A stretch of DNA of 64,000 bases from Yamadazyma tenuis (GCF_029203305.1 NC_089461.1:2170001-2234000), one strand, 5' to 3'. Numbered from the stretch's first letter, positions 16,712 to 28,109 are shown. Made by a program: numbers and translations. The notes: generated from the sequence alone by a model not told the origin.

Positions 16712-17992
16712 ATGAAGCGAGTAGTGATCACAGGACTCGGGGCCGTGACACCGCTAGGAGTCGGGGTCCAACACAGCTGGAACCAGCTCATCGCTGGAAA
16801 TAGTGGGCTTGTGTCCACGGTCGGCTGGGGCCTGCAGTGGGACAGTATTCCCTGTAAGGTGGTGGGTAAGGTTCCCGAGGGCTCCATCGCAGACCACAAG
16901 TGGGACTCTTCAGATCACTTCACTAAATCGGAGCTGAACCGGTTGGCTCTTTTTGCCCAGTACGCGATGACAGCCACGGCCGAAGCATTTGCTGACTCCC
17001 GTATGGACCTCTTATCGGTGGATAAACGACGTGTGGGTGTGAATGTTGGTTCTGGCATTGGCTCTTTCCATGATGCTTACGACAACTCAGTCAATTTCCA
17101 TGAACACGGCTACAAGCGGGTCCAGCCGTTGTTTATTCCCAAGCTCTTGACAAATATGGCTGCAGGGAACATCTCCATTAAGTATGGGCTCCAGGGTCCC
17201 AATCATTCGGTTGCAACTGCTTGTGCGACAGGCCTCCATGCCATTGGAGATGCCTACAACTTTATAAGAAATGGGTACTCCGACGTGATGGTGAGCGGTA
17301 GTGCTGAATCCTCGATCCACCCGTTGGCTCTAGCAGGTTTTGCACGTGCTCGTTCTGTGGTCGGGTCCTTCAATGATGATCCTCAAAGAGCATCACGGCC
17401 TTTTGATAAAGACAGAAACGGGTTTGTGCTCGGTGAAGGTAGCGGTATCCTCATTCTTGAGTCACTCGACCATGCGCTTCAACGAGGTGTGCAACCCCAC
17501 CAGATATACGCCGAAGTGGCAGGATACGGCTTGTCTGGAGACGGTTTCCACATCACCGCTCCCCCAGAATCGGGTGAAGGAGCACAATTGGCCATGGAAA
17601 TGGCCCTCAAACATGCGGAAATCGACCCCCAAAATGTCGATTATATCAACGCCCATGCCACCTCCACCAAAATCGGAGATATAGCTGAAAATAATGCCAT
17701 CTTCAACATCTTCCACCAAAATGGGCACCTCAGTGTATCTTCTACCAAGTCGTCAATTGGCCATCTCCTAGGGGCGGCTGGGTCCGTCGAATCCATCTTC
17801 ACGATTCTTGCCATGAAACACGACACACTCCCGCCGACGTTGAACTTGGAAAATTTGGAGCAGAACAATCGATTTGTGTTTGACTACGTGCCACAAAAGT
17901 CTCGTTCAAAGCAGATCGGTATAGCTATGAATAACTCTTTTGGCTTCGGGGGTGTCAACAGCAGTGTGGTATTCACGACTTATATTCCTTGA
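16712..17992 (+). CDS. CEM1: Mitochondrial beta-ketoacyl-ACP synthase
   Basis: The 426-residue protein is a KAS I/II condensing enzyme. The Cys-His-His triad is visible: Cys171 in TACATGL, His315 in NAHATSTK and His351 in SSIGHLLGAAG. It also has RPFDKDRNGFVLGEG and the C-terminal NNSFGFGGVNSS. Cem1 elongates acyl-ACP in type II mitochondrial fatty acid synthesis, the source of octanoate for lipoic acid. The N terminus (MKRVVITGLGAVTPLG) begins directly with the thiolase fold, so the targeting sequence is short or internal. MCT1, an earlier step in the same pathway, is also in this window. Confidence 0.95.
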   Translation: MKRVVITGLGAVTPLGVGVQHSWNQLIAGNSGLVSTVGWGLQWDSIPCKVVGKVPEGSIADHKWDSSDHFTKSELNRLALFAQYAMTATAEAFADSRMDLLSVDKRRVGVNVGSGIGSFHDAYDNSVNFHEHGYKRVQPLFIPKLLTNMAAGNISIKYGLQGPNHSVATACATGLHAIGDAYNFIRNGYSDVMVSGSAESSIHPLALAGFARARSVVGSFNDDPQRASRPFDKDRNGFVLGEGSGILILESLDHALQRGVQPHQIYAEVAGYGLSGDGFHITAPPESGEGAQLAMEMALKHAEIDPQNVDYINAHATSTKIGDIAENNAIFNIFHQNGHLSVSSTKSSIGHLLGAAGSVESIFTILAMKHDTLPPTLNLENLEQNNRFVFDYVPQKSRSKQIGIAMNNSFGFGGVNSSVVFTTYIP

Positions 17993-18130
17993 ATCCCAAA
18001 TACCCTTAGTATACTGTAAATATGAATCACATCTACCCACCACGCAGCAGCTGCAAAAAGTTCTCAGTAAACACCAAAATATTGCGCGACTTCAAAGTGT
18101 TAAAGTCAAACTCGACTGTTGAACAAACGT

Positions 18131-20563
18131 ATGACAGAGGAAGAAGACAAAAAGCGGAAGAAAGTCAAGAAACCAAGCGCAGAGGTGTTGCAACGTCGTA
18201 AGGAAGGGCGGATCAAAGCGGCAGCCGCGTTGGCATCCAATCTTAAGAAAACTGGCATCATGAGAGTGGAAGAGCTGAATGGATTCCCGTTGTCCAGTAT
18301 CAAACCCGTACCATTAATTAATCAGAAAAACTACTTCACAGATTACTTGAAGAAAGACGAGCAGATAGTGTTTATTCGTCGGTGGCGGGCAGAGAAGTTG
18401 TTGAAGCAAAAGTTAAAGAAATTGAACCTGAAGAAACCAGATGACGGACAATCTGAAGATGGGCCTAGGAACTTCGACGACTTTAATTTGAATGATATTG
18501 AAGAGGAAATGAAGAGAAAAAATGTGGATCCAATCGATGCAGATGACGACGATGAAGACGACGACGACGAGAACGGGGATGTGGACGTGGATGCTGATGG
18601 TGAAGCCGGTGAAACCGATGGGGTTGTAACTGAAAAAGCACGTATTGGTTCGGACGTGGTGGTGATACATCCAGGCTCATCCAACTTTCGAATTGGTAAG
18701 GCTGTCGATGCGGTGCCGGAGTGTATTCCAGCAGTGGTGGCTATTCGTCATTCTACTCTGCCTAGCGATTATTTACCTGAGGCACCTCAAAGAGACTATT
18801 TGGCGACTGACATTCCAGAAGAAGATAAACGAGTTTGGTTTGGTGAAGAGTTTGAAGCCTGTAAAAGTGAAATGACAAAAGACTTCAAGGCCCGGATGCG
18901 GTTCTATAAACGTCGGGTGTTGCCTAACTCTCGTGAAGTTGCTGCTAACTTCAATAAACGTAAAGAACCGGAAGTGATCCCTGAACATAATGATCCACAT
19001 AAAACTGAGTGGATAGATGTTGGCCAGCATGAGGGTCAACGTCAGTTTGTTGGTGAGGATGCTTTGAAATTACCAATTTGTGATAAATTTGGTGAGTGGA
19101 AGCTAAGAAGCCCAATCGTCAACGGGAGATTCAATGAGTCTAGCGATTATGGGTCCAGAGAAGAGCTTTTGGGGGATATTTCTTCGATTATCAACCTTGG
19201 TTTATCCAAACTAGACATCACCAATGTTAAGGACTTCAAGTGTATGTTAATAATCCCTGACTTGTATGATAAGGTGATTGTTGAGCAGTTTGTTCAAACT
19301 CTTTTGCAAACGGTAGGATTTGGGCGTGTTGCTTACCTTCAGGAAAGTGTTGCTGCAAGCTTTGGTGCTGGTACTTCGTCTGCATGTATCATTGATGTTG
19401 GGAGTCAAACTACCACCGTGGCTTGTGTGGATGAAGGGTTGGTTATCAACGATTCAAGGATCCGACTCAACTTTGGGGGTGATAACATCACTGAAACCTT
19501 GACAAAATTCTTGTTGCAACTGTTTTTTCCATGTCGTGAAATTAACTTAAACTACCAGTATGATTGGCAATTGGCCCAGACCTTGAAGCACGATTTTGTC
19601 ACGTTCCAAGATGCTGATATTGCAGTGCAGATCTACAATTTCTATCGTCGTAAGCCTTTTGAGCACACGTTAAAATACGAGTTCAAGGTGTTTGACGAAG
19701 TGATGTTAGCACCTTTAGGGCTTTTCTATCCCAATATTTTTACCATTCAGCAGAACCCGAAATCCCGGCTTTTTCCCAAGGCTGTTGACCAATACTCTCT
19801 TAAGTCCAACAACCCGTCATCGAAGTCGCAAGAGAACATTGTGAATGGAGTCAGTTTCACCAATCTCACCGACGAAGATCTCTTGGAGAGACTTCACAAC
19901 AGCTACAAGGCGGTGAAGGGTAACAATCCTTTTGCCAAAGCCAAGCTTACATCCACCGATATCAATGAAACGGCAGCTCTGTTCCCTCTAGAACGTGCCA
20001 TCATTGAGTCAATTACCAATGCATGTTTGGCCACTGATATCACCAAGGTTAAAAAGTTCTACAGCAATTTGTTGTTTGTAGGAGGAGGATTGAGCAAGAT
20101 TCCCGGTTTTGATACCTTGATGACCGACAGAATCAACATCTGGAGACCCAAATTCTTATCTACTAGTAATGTGGATGAACTTCTTGAATATGTTGAGCAG
20201 CAAGAAAAGAAGTCTCAACAACTTCGACAAAAGCTTGTCCGTGAAATCCTTGCCCTGCATGGTCCCGACGAGCCCGATCCCGCTGACGAATCTGCATTAA
20301 CACCTGAAGAATTGGCGTCGGTTGATGAACAGTGTCAGTTGACTCTAGATTTGGATTATGTGGACAGTCTCGTTGACAAGGGACAACTTCTACCTGTGAC
20401 AGTGTTACCTCCACCGCGGGAATTTGATCCTGAGATCTTGACGTGGAAGGGTGGTTCTATCTACGGTCGGTTGAAGGTGGTGAACGAGATGTGGATTTCC
20501 CAGAACGAATGGGACTTATTAGGAAGTCGGTGCTTGTACTATAAGTCGTTATATAATTATTGA
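18131..20563 (+). CDS. ARP8: Actin-related protein 8, INO80 complex
   Basis: The first ATG (18131) gives 810 residues. A basic N-terminal region with VEELNGFPLSSIKPVPLINQ is typical of Arp8; a long Asp/Glu tract (about 135-165) is inserted before the actin fold, which begins at DVVVIHPGSSNFRIGKA. Later actin-fold elements include ACIIDVGSQTTTVACVDEG (phosphate 2 loop) and LLFVGGGLSKIPGFDTLM (adenosine loop). Arp8 joins Arp4 and actin on the HSA helix of Ino80 and binds linker DNA and nucleosomes. Saccharomyces Arp8 is 881 residues. Confidence 0.95.
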   Translation: MTEEEDKKRKKVKKPSAEVLQRRKEGRIKAAAALASNLKKTGIMRVEELNGFPLSSIKPVPLINQKNYFTDYLKKDEQIVFIRRWRAEKLLKQKLKKLNLKKPDDGQSEDGPRNFDDFNLNDIEEEMKRKNVDPIDADDDDEDDDDENGDVDVDADGEAGETDGVVTEKARIGSDVVVIHPGSSNFRIGKAVDAVPECIPAVVAIRHSTLPSDYLPEAPQRDYLATDIPEEDKRVWFGEEFEACKSEMTKDFKARMRFYKRRVLPNSREVAANFNKRKEPEVIPEHNDPHKTEWIDVGQHEGQRQFVGEDALKLPICDKFGEWKLRSPIVNGRFNESSDYGSREELLGDISSIINLGLSKLDITNVKDFKCMLIIPDLYDKVIVEQFVQTLLQTVGFGRVAYLQESVAASFGAGTSSACIIDVGSQTTTVACVDEGLVINDSRIRLNFGGDNITETLTKFLLQLFFPCREINLNYQYDWQLAQTLKHDFVTFQDADIAVQIYNFYRRKPFEHTLKYEFKVFDEVMLAPLGLFYPNIFTIQQNPKSRLFPKAVDQYSLKSNNPSSKSQENIVNGVSFTNLTDEDLLERLHNSYKAVKGNNPFAKAKLTSTDINETAALFPLERAIIESITNACLATDITKVKKFYSNLLFVGGGLSKIPGFDTLMTDRINIWRPKFLSTSNVDELLEYVEQQEKKSQQLRQKLVREILALHGPDEPDPADESALTPEELASVDEQCQLTLDLDYVDSLVDKGQLLPVTVLPPPREFDPEILTWKGGSIYGRLKVVNEMWISQNEWDLLGSRCLYYKSLYNY

Positions 20564-21386
20564 ATACCGAGCAGAATGAATAAAAGTTGTGTGAATACTA
20601 TGTAGTAGAGGTGATGTACGCATCATATACGCATTCAAGCCCTTATTGCTTGCAACAAAACAAGGTGAAAAGTGTGATTTTCACAAATTTGAGAGACGGA
20701 ACTCGACGCACATTTGCAGCCATTAGAGACATATTACACTAAGACTATATCGACCCAACAACGTCAACAAGGAACGCATTACATCAACATTTCTACAAAT
20801 ATTCCGAACAGGTCCTAGACTCACCGACAAAATACCGATGTTCATCCCTATGAATATCTGGTAAGTCGTTTCATTCAATGAATCGTCTGGTAAATTCATT
20901 ACCCGAATCGGCGCACTGCAAAAACCCCGGACGACACCCGACCAAAAGTCAGCGAAACCAATCTCCCAAACAAAATGCTTTTACCCTGCAACATGAAGAG
21001 CAGAACAGCAAATCCATATTAGCATCACTGTCCGGTACCAGTTTACTGGTTTACACCACCCTAGCCCACCATCACACCCAGTTGACTTCAATGTAGTCGT
21101 GCCCCCGGGTCAGAGTCCGCCGACCCTCCTACGCGTGCGACATGCGACATCCCCTCATTTTTGACGCACATCGGGTGAAGGCCGCAGTGGCGGTAGCGGT
21201 GGCACGCCCGCGCTCAGGCACCGCACCACCGCTGGTCGACACTGGTCCCGGGGCGTCAAGGGATTTCTTCCTCGGCGGTCTAACACAATCCGAATCAACA
21301 TTGGAAAAGTCAAATTTTAAAAATTACATATCCTTTTTTTTCACTTGTCTATTCATTGAATATTAAAACCGCAAACACAATCCATC
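20564..21386. other. Long intergenic region ARP8 / LSC1
   Basis: About 820 bp with no supported gene. The last 270 bp (about 21100-21270) are clearly GC-rich and include AGCGGTGG (21195-21202) opposite CCACCGCT (21226-21233). Short frames at 20878-21096 and 21142-21366 were not called. It holds the LSC1 promoter. Confidence 0.5.
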
Positions 21387-22358
21387 ATGTTCAACAAGCA
21401 ATTCACCCGTGGTATTGCCTCTTCACAACCAGCCAGAAATTACGCTTCTACCATCAAGAACTTGAAGATTAATTCTGACACCAAAGTTATCTACCAAGGT
21501 TTCACTGGAAAACAAGCTACTTTCCATGCTGAACAAGCCATTGCTTACGGCACCAAAGTTGTCGGTGGTACCAATCCCAAGAAAGCCGGAACCACCCACT
21601 TGGACAAGCCGGTGTTTGCTAGTGTCAAGGATGCCATAAAGCAAACTGGTGCCGATGCCACAGGTATTTTCGTCCCACCTTCAATTGCCGCCAAAGCCAT
21701 CGAAGAAGCCATCGAGGCCGAAATCTCCTTGGCCGTGGCCATCACCGAAGGTATTCCTCAACACGACATGGTCAGAATTGCCCAGATCTTGAAGACCCAG
21801 GAAAAGACCAGATTGGTGGGTCCAAACTGTCCAGGTATAATTGCTCCTGAACAATGTAAGATTGGTATCATGCCTTCTAGCATCCACAAAAGGGGTAAGG
21901 TTGGTATCATTTCCAAGTCCGGAACCTTGACCTATGAAGCGGTTGCTCAAACCACCACCGTGGGATTGGGTCAATCTTTGGTCATTGGTATGGGTGGTGA
22001 CCCATTCCCCGGTACCAACTACATCGACGTCTTGACCTTGTTCTTGAACGACCCTGAAACCGAGGGGATCATTTTGATTGGGGAGATCGGTGGTACTGCT
22101 GAAGAAGAAGCTTCTGAGTTCTTGAAACAATATAACTTGACCAGAGACGTGCCAAAGCCTGTTGTTTCCTTCATCGCTGGTGTTTCTGCTCCTCCAGGTA
22201 GAAGAATGGGTCACGCCGGTGCCATTGTCGCTGGTGGTAAAGGTGACGCTAAGAGTAAGATTGCAGCTTTGGAATCCGCTGGAGTGGTTGTGGAAAAGTC
22301 TCCTGCTAGATTAGGTAACTCCTTGTTGGCTGAATTCAAGGCCAAGGGATTATTGTAA
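21387..22358 (+). CDS. LSC1: Succinyl-CoA ligase alpha subunit, mitochondrial
   Basis: The 323-residue protein has a matrix presequence (about 1-22, basic and hydroxylated), a CoA-binding domain ([19 protein letters not shown]) and the ligase domain. The phosphohistidine is His276 in [33 protein letters not shown] is the usual CoA-side loop. The enzyme makes ATP from succinyl-CoA in the TCA cycle together with the beta subunit Lsc2. Length matches Saccharomyces Lsc1 (329). The gene uses abundant TTG, GGT and AAG codons, a sign of high expression. Confidence 0.97.
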   Translation: MFNKQFTRGIASSQPARNYASTIKNLKINSDTKVIYQGFTGKQATFHAEQAIAYGTKVVGGTNPKKAGTTHLDKPVFASVKDAIKQTGADATGIFVPPSIAAKAIEEAIEAEISLAVAITEGIPQHDMVRIAQILKTQEKTRLVGPNCPGIIAPEQCKIGIMPSSIHKRGKVGIISKSGTLTYEAVAQTTTVGLGQSLVIGMGGDPFPGTNYIDVLTLFLNDPETEGIILIGEIGGTAEEEASEFLKQYNLTRDVPKPVVSFIAGVSAPPGRRMGHAGAIVAGGKGDAKSKIAALESAGVVVEKSPARLGNSLLAEFKAKGLL

Positions 22359-22498
22359 TCTACAGGCTTTAATTCTTGGCCTTTTGTAGCTAAAATGCAC
22401 TCTACTATAGACCCAAACTCGTATTTGATTTCTGACTCACCCTGAGGTGCAGTATTTAAACAGGGCCGCACACTCGCATTCTGTAAACTTATCTTTTA

Positions 22499-23746
22499 AT
22501 GCCGTCCCCAGCGATCACATCTTTATTAGACACCGATGTGTACAAGTTGTTCATGCAATGTGCCGTCTACAAGCACTTTAGAGATGTAGAGGTTTCTTAC
22601 GTATACAAGAATCGGACCCCTGAGAAAAAATTGAACCACCAGGCGATTGAATGGCTCAAGGACCAAATAACCTCCTTGGGTGATCTCTCCTTTACTGCTG
22701 ACGAAATCTCCTACTTGAAGGAAACAGTGCCTCAATTCACACCGGAATACTTGCTGTATTTGGCCGAGTGTCGTCTTGATCCCAAGTCTCAGGTGTTTTA
22801 CACTGAAGGAGATGAATTTGAACTCGTGATTAAAGGCCCCTGGAAGGTAACCATTTTGTACGAGATTCCCGTGTTAGCGTTGGTGTCTGAGGCTTATTTC
22901 CGGTTTGTGGATACAGACTGGACTTATGATGGCCAGAGAGAGTTGGCCCAGGATAAGTGCCGCCAGTTGTTCGACAATAACTGTAGTTTCAGTGAATTTG
23001 GAACTCGGCGTAGAAGATCGTTTGAGGCTCAAGACATTGTGGTCAAAGCGCTCGCGGATTATGCGGCCGCTCATCAGGCCCAACAGAAGCATTTAATTGG
23101 AACATCTAATGTGCTTTTGGCCAAGAACTACAACCTCAAGCCCATTGGAACCGTTGCTCACGAATGGTTTATGGGCGTGGCTTCGATTTCACAAGATTAT
23201 AAGGCTGCTAACCACTTGGCTATGCAATATTGGGTTGATACCTTTGGACCCAAGTATGCTGGTTTGGCTTTGACCGATACATTTGGAACTGATAACTTCT
23301 TGACTAACTTCCACAAACCATACGCCGATTACTACGTGGGTGTACGACAAGATTCTGGCGATCCAGAGGAGTACGCTGCCAAGATCGCTGCTCACTATAA
23401 ATCGTTGGGCTATGAGGACAAGTCCAAGATCATTTGCTTTAGTGACTCGTTGAACATTGAAAAGTGTTTGCAGTACAGGAAGACGGCAGAAAAGTTGGGT
23501 CTCATACCGTCGTTTGGAATTGGGACTTTTTTCACCAACGATTTCCTCAAGTCCAGTCTGGGAGTCAAATCGGTTCCTTTGAATATTGTTATCAAGTTGA
23601 GCAGTGCTGATGGAAACCCTTCGATTAAGTTAAGTGACAACTTGGGTAAAAACATGGGTGATGCCTCTGTTGTTCAGTACGTTAAACAGGAATTGGGCTA
23701 TACAGAACGTGACTGGTCCGAAGGGGATGAGTCCAAGCGGTGGTGA
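22499..23746 (+). CDS. NPT1: Nicotinate phosphoribosyltransferase
   Basis: The 415-residue protein begins [20 protein letters not shown], the N-terminal signature of the NAPRTase family. It contains [20 protein letters not shown], the segment [26 protein letters not shown] and [15 protein letters not shown]. It converts nicotinic acid and PRPP to nicotinate mononucleotide, the salvage route to NAD+, and so supports sirtuin activity. Saccharomyces Npt1 is 429 residues. The 140 bp between LSC1 and this gene contain its promoter. Confidence 0.97.
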   Translation: MPSPAITSLLDTDVYKLFMQCAVYKHFRDVEVSYVYKNRTPEKKLNHQAIEWLKDQITSLGDLSFTADEISYLKETVPQFTPEYLLYLAECRLDPKSQVFYTEGDEFELVIKGPWKVTILYEIPVLALVSEAYFRFVDTDWTYDGQRELAQDKCRQLFDNNCSFSEFGTRRRRSFEAQDIVVKALADYAAAHQAQQKHLIGTSNVLLAKNYNLKPIGTVAHEWFMGVASISQDYKAANHLAMQYWVDTFGPKYAGLALTDTFGTDNFLTNFHKPYADYYVGVRQDSGDPEEYAAKIAAHYKSLGYEDKSKIICFSDSLNIEKCLQYRKTAEKLGLIPSFGIGTFFTNDFLKSSLGVKSVPLNIVIKLSSADGNPSIKLSDNLGKNMGDASVVQYVKQELGYTERDWSEGDESKRW

Positions 23747-24154
23747 TCCTTTTAGATTTGTAGAATTAGCACCTAGTATTTGGCTGCGAAATAAGTAGAA
23801 ACTGTTAGTCAATAATTGATTGAGAAAATTGTGAAACAAATAGCGAAGCAGAGGTCTCACATACTTCAGTGTTCTTCATGATAGACCAAGGTGTTGAGTC
23901 AATGAAAACTACTGGCTGTGGAGACATGATTATTGTACATTAGCGTGCATTCCTCGCTATTAAAGGGCATTGTGATAGTAGACAGAAAAAATATAACTTA
24001 AGTACCAGAATAACATTCGTGCCTGTTATCACAGCCGTGATCTACAATACAGTCGAAATAAAGTATGCTGTACTTTCCTCCACCTCCTCACCTTCTCAGT
24101 TTCTCGCGTGTGCGACAGATGAGATGGTTATTTTTCTATACACTGCTCACGCAA
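23747..24154. other. Intergenic NPT1 / KAP120
   Basis: About 400 bp. ATCAC-AGCC-GTGAT near 24028-24041 is a small palindrome. An in-frame stretch at 24065-24154 ahead of KAP120 begins with an ATG-like codon but looks unlike the family N terminus. No other feature is seen. Confidence 0.5.
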
Positions 24155-27103
24155 ATGCACCTATCAGAAGAGAATCTTGTGAGTGTACTTAGCACAGCGA
24201 ACGAATCGGAGCGCAGTGCGGTTCAAAATGAAGCGGAGGCCCAGTTGAAACAGTGGGAGGTTCAGCTGGGGTTTTACTATTCCTTGCAGTCGGTTTACTT
24301 AAATACTGACTTAGCACTCCAAGTTCGATGGCTTGCAATAATCTGCTTCAAAAACGGCATTGACAAGCACTGGCGTCCCACCCGTCTTCACGCCATCGCT
24401 AAAGACGAGAAGCAAAGAATCAAAGCCCGGTTGTTTCTTTTGATGAACGAGAAAAACAATCAGTTATCAGTTCAGAATGCTCACTCCATTGCCAGAATAG
24501 TACGATTCGAATTTCCAGCTGATTGGCCTGACTTATTCGATGAGATCCATAAGAGTTTGGAAGAGTTTGTGTTTGTCAAGAATGACTTGACTTCCACTAA
24601 TAACCTATTAATTGTGTTAAACCATATCATCAAAACTTTGTCAGCCGTGAGAATAGGAAGATCGAGACATGCAATGCAAAGTAAGTCTCCTATAATAATC
24701 CCATTGCTAGTGAAATTATATAACAAGTTCTTTCAGAGCTGGACTACGTCATTGGATCTAGGGATCATGGAGATCTGTTATTTGGTGTTGAAAAATTTGA
24801 GGAGATTGATTCCTGAGAGCTATGAAGAGATTCATAAGCACCACGAAGTGTCTGATTTTCTTAAAGTCAGCGTCGGTCATTTAGAGATGTTAATCTCCCA
24901 ACACGATAGATATTCTTCAGACTTAATTGAAAGGTACGCCAAGTGCTACAGTAAGTTGTACTTCAATATCATCAATATCAATCCTACTACTTTTATTCTC
25001 ATGCCATGCTCCAACGATATTGTTACTTTCTTTTTCAACTACTTGAATTCAGATGCTGAAAAAATTTACAAAGGAACTGAGGATGACAACTTCTGGGAAA
25101 CTATTGCATTGAAGGGGTTTTTGATCCTAAAGAAACTCATCACCTACATTTTCAAAAAAGGTGCAATCACCCTCAAACAACCTAAGGATAAACAGGACAT
25201 TGTCAATGCGGTGGAAAAGTTGAAGACTCAATTCTTTAATGTACAAGTAGTACAGCAATTATGTGATCTCATTATCAACTGGTACTTATTGTTGAAACCT
25301 TCTGACTTGGAGAGCTGGTTGTTGGAGCCTGAAGAATGGTGCAATGAAGAGTTTTCTTCAAGTTGGGAATACCAAATCAGGCCATGTGCTGAGAACTTCT
25401 TTCAAGATTTGATCAAGTATTTCAAAGATGACCTATCAGAATATCTTTTCAATAAGATTTCCTCCAATCTCTTGGGTGCAAATAAAAATATCTTGGTTCA
25501 AGACTCCATCTTGTGTTGTTTTCAATTATCTGCAGACTCAATTGCCGATAAAGTGGACTTCAACCAATTGTTGAGGGAGGTTTTCATTCCCTTGGCTTTA
25601 AGAAATGAAGACGTAGAAGATAAGATAATCAAAAGAAGAATATGCTTGATTATTAGTGAATGGGTGAAAATTAACTGCTCCAAAGAGAGCAGAGTTGAAA
25701 TATACCAATTATTGCTTACATTTATTTCGGCAAACGACAAGATTCATGATCAGGTGGTCAAATTGGGCGCTACTCAATGTCTTCGTACGATTGTGGATGA
25801 TTGGGATTTCGATAAAAGAGACTTTAGTCCCTTTCTTACTGCATATGTTGACAACTTGATTCAGGTATTGCAACAGATGAACTTCACTGAATCTAAATTG
25901 TATATCTTGCAAACATTAGGTGTTTTGGTGGAAAGGTGTAACCCATTGATCAGTTATGAGACATTAATGGCTTTGTTGAATATTATTCCCAAGTATTGGG
26001 AGATATCCAATCTGGCAAACGAAAATATTCTTAAGAATTCGTTGATCAGAATCTTAAAAAGTTTGGTTATAGCTTTGAATGAAAACTCCTTAGCAACACA
26101 CTCTATTGCACTTCCTATGATTAGAAGCTGTTGCATGGAGAACTCAGACAATTATCAGCTATTATCTGAAGATGCTTATGATTTGTGGCATTCTGTCTTA
26201 CAGTTTTTTCCCAACTCATCATCGTCTGAGAGTAAGTCCACTGTTGATGAGCTTTTCGAAATGGTGAACTTTGGTTTAATGAACTCAACTGAGGTTCTTC
26301 AACTGATTCTATCGATAGTCCGGAGCTATACTTTGTTGTCGCCAGAAATTTTCACCAACAGATCTGTGACAGATCTCTTGAGAATATTATCTGGATACTT
26401 GAATACCATGAGAGACGATTCTTTTGATGAGTTTATTGCCCTAATGGATATTTTATTTCTCCAAAACTCAAAAAATGAAGCATTTTTGAAGGCCATGATT
26501 GATAGCGGGTTGGTGAACTCGATGATTTCTATTGTGCTTGATGAAAACCAATCCATCGTCAAGGCAAATGAAATCTTGTTGGTTTTGTCGAGGTTGGCTT
26601 ACAGTTCAAGTGATTTCTTTTTGGAAATGTTGGGATATCTCTCCAACAATTTATCGAACTTCCTCACCACTTGGATAAAGTACTACATCAACAATGGTAG
26701 CGCAAGAAACAAGAAGATCAACTTATTAGCGTTTTTAGCATTGTTGAACACCTCTATTCCAAAGAAAAATGAATTTTTCATCAGATTGTTTCCTGATGTG
26801 GTGAATAATGTTTTGTTGTTCTTAGAAGAAATCCAAGAGACCTCCTTGGAGAAGGTTTACAATCTGAGCTTGATATATGACGAACACCGTTACTTGGATC
26901 CTGATATTAAAGAGAACGGAGAGAAGATCAGATACATATCACTCTTGCAAAGAGCCGACCCTGTGTTCAATGTGAACTTGAAAGCATATTTGGTCGAGTC
27001 AATTAATCTTTTGAAACTGTCGTTGCTGCCACAGGAGTTCAACGAGCTACTTTCTTTGCTTGATGAGTACTCTGTTGAACAGTTGCAAAAGTTCGCAGCC
27101 TAA
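24155..27103 (+). CDS. KAP120: Karyopherin Kap120 (importin-beta family)
   Basis: From the ATG at 24155 the protein is 982 residues of HEAT-type helical repeats. The importin-beta N-terminal domain is visible at about 20-90 (EAEAQLKQWEVQLGFYYSLQ, then WLAIICFKNGIDKHWRPTR). Blocks such as KDEKQRIKARLFLLMNEKNN and QIRPCAENFFQDL match Kap120 along its length. Kap120 imports ribosome biogenesis factors such as Rpf1 and contributes to 60S export in Saccharomyces (1032 residues). Two CTG codons (24266 and 26012) fall where that protein has Ala and Asn, easier to explain if CTG means Ser. An earlier in-frame start at 24065 is possible but unlikely. Confidence 0.93.
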   Translation: MHLSEENLVSVLSTANESERSAVQNEAEAQLKQWEVQLGFYYSLQSVYLNTDLALQVRWLAIICFKNGIDKHWRPTRLHAIAKDEKQRIKARLFLLMNEKNNQLSVQNAHSIARIVRFEFPADWPDLFDEIHKSLEEFVFVKNDLTSTNNLLIVLNHIIKTLSAVRIGRSRHAMQSKSPIIIPLLVKLYNKFFQSWTTSLDLGIMEICYLVLKNLRRLIPESYEEIHKHHEVSDFLKVSVGHLEMLISQHDRYSSDLIERYAKCYSKLYFNIININPTTFILMPCSNDIVTFFFNYLNSDAEKIYKGTEDDNFWETIALKGFLILKKLITYIFKKGAITLKQPKDKQDIVNAVEKLKTQFFNVQVVQQLCDLIINWYLLLKPSDLESWLLEPEEWCNEEFSSSWEYQIRPCAENFFQDLIKYFKDDLSEYLFNKISSNLLGANKNILVQDSILCCFQLSADSIADKVDFNQLLREVFIPLALRNEDVEDKIIKRRICLIISEWVKINCSKESRVEIYQLLLTFISANDKIHDQVVKLGATQCLRTIVDDWDFDKRDFSPFLTAYVDNLIQVLQQMNFTESKLYILQTLGVLVERCNPLISYETLMALLNIIPKYWEISNLANENILKNSLIRILKSLVIALNENSLATHSIALPMIRSCCMENSDNYQLLSEDAYDLWHSVLQFFPNSSSSESKSTVDELFEMVNFGLMNSTEVLQLILSIVRSYTLLSPEIFTNRSVTDLLRILSGYLNTMRDDSFDEFIALMDILFLQNSKNEAFLKAMIDSGLVNSMISIVLDENQSIVKANEILLVLSRLAYSSSDFFLEMLGYLSNNLSNFLTTWIKYYINNGSARNKKINLLAFLALLNTSIPKKNEFFIRLFPDVVNNVLLFLEEIQETSLEKVYNLSLIYDEHRYLDPDIKENGEKIRYISLLQRADPVFNVNLKAYLVESINLLKLSLLPQEFNELLSLLDEYSVEQLQKFAA

Positions 27104-27185
27104 TCACCTGCTTTTTGTGTAGAAATACAAACTAATCGCACCATCTTCATTCTTTTATTTTTCAGCACATTACCTTCACGTCCTA

Positions 27186-28001
27186 ATGTTAAGAACTATT
27201 GCCCCAAGATCTATATGGGGTCAAAGTTTGACCAGGTTTGTGCCAGGACCTTTGTTTATGATACGTGGTGCACCTTTAGTGTTGACACCTTCTAGGACCC
27301 TTTTCCAATCTAGTGTTTTACAAGATCTCTCTAAAGATGAGAAGAGTAACCTATACGTCGAGAACTTTGAACGATTACAAAAGGAGAAAATTGCCCAGCA
27401 AAAGTACCGGATGCAGACATCGACAAACTATGCTACGTCGTTGGGGATTGTTTTCTTGGCCCTTGCTTTCATGGCTGTTCCTTTCTACAGAGCTCTTTGT
27501 AAGCGAACTGGCTGGGGAGGAACTCCCATCACAGATGCCTCCAAATTCACAAAAGATAAGGTGGTTCCAGTGGACACAAACAGGAGAATTCGAATCTCTT
27601 TTACATGCCAATCTTCCGGAATCTTACCCTGGAAGTTCACTCCTCTCCAGAGAGAAGTGTACGTGGTGCCAGGCGAAACGGCATTGGCATTTTACAGAGC
27701 CAAAAACAATTCAAAAGAAGACATGATCGGAATGGCCACGTACTCGGTGACACCCGAGCAAGCTGCGGGCTATTTCAACAAGATCCAGTGCTTTTGTTTC
27801 GAAGAACAGAGATTGGCAGCAGGTGAAGAAGTGGACATGCCGGTGTTCTTCTTCATTGACCCTGACTTTGCTAAGGATCCCGACTTAAGAACTGTGGATG
27901 ACATAGTGTTGAACTACGCGTTTTTCAGAGCCTCGTATACGGATGGGGAATTGGCTGCAATGCCGGTAGCCCATCTTGAACTTAAGGCAGAAATGCAATA
28001 A
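27186..28001 (+). CDS. COX11: Cytochrome c oxidase copper chaperone Cox11
   Basis: The 271-residue protein has a mitochondrial N-terminal segment, one membrane helix (about 84-103, TSLGIVFLALAFMAVPFYRA) and the CtaG/Cox11 beta domain in the intermembrane space. The Cu(I) site CFCF is present (Cys202 and Cys204), and FKVxKxx-type family blocks such as QCFCFEEQRL and PVFFFIDPDF flank it. Cox11 delivers copper to the CuB site of Cox1. Saccharomyces Cox11 is 300 residues. The conserved Cys just after the membrane helix (RALCKRTGWGG) is also retained. Confidence 0.96.
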   Translation: MLRTIAPRSIWGQSLTRFVPGPLFMIRGAPLVLTPSRTLFQSSVLQDLSKDEKSNLYVENFERLQKEKIAQQKYRMQTSTNYATSLGIVFLALAFMAVPFYRALCKRTGWGGTPITDASKFTKDKVVPVDTNRRIRISFTCQSSGILPWKFTPLQREVYVVPGETALAFYRAKNNSKEDMIGMATYSVTPEQAAGYFNKIQCFCFEEQRLAAGEEVDMPVFFFIDPDFAKDPDLRTVDDIVLNYAFFRASYTDGELAAMPVAHLELKAEMQ

Positions 28002-28109
28002 CTGTACATAGATATACTTGTAATTACAATAAAGATTAATTTTCCTGTCCAAATACACATACAAACACAAATACATACAAAGAACCTGTCATACACTATT
28101 AAATCTACA

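Noticed and set aside
20838..20866. Possible first exon with GTAAGT donor upstream of LSC1
   Set aside because: No good branch site and acceptor follow at normal distance; the only CTAAC is over 400 bp away and the downstream frame is not protein-like.
24065..24154. Extended N terminus of KAP120
   Set aside because: The added residues are Pro/Phe/Arg-rich and unlike the family; the ATG at 24155 starts the conserved region.
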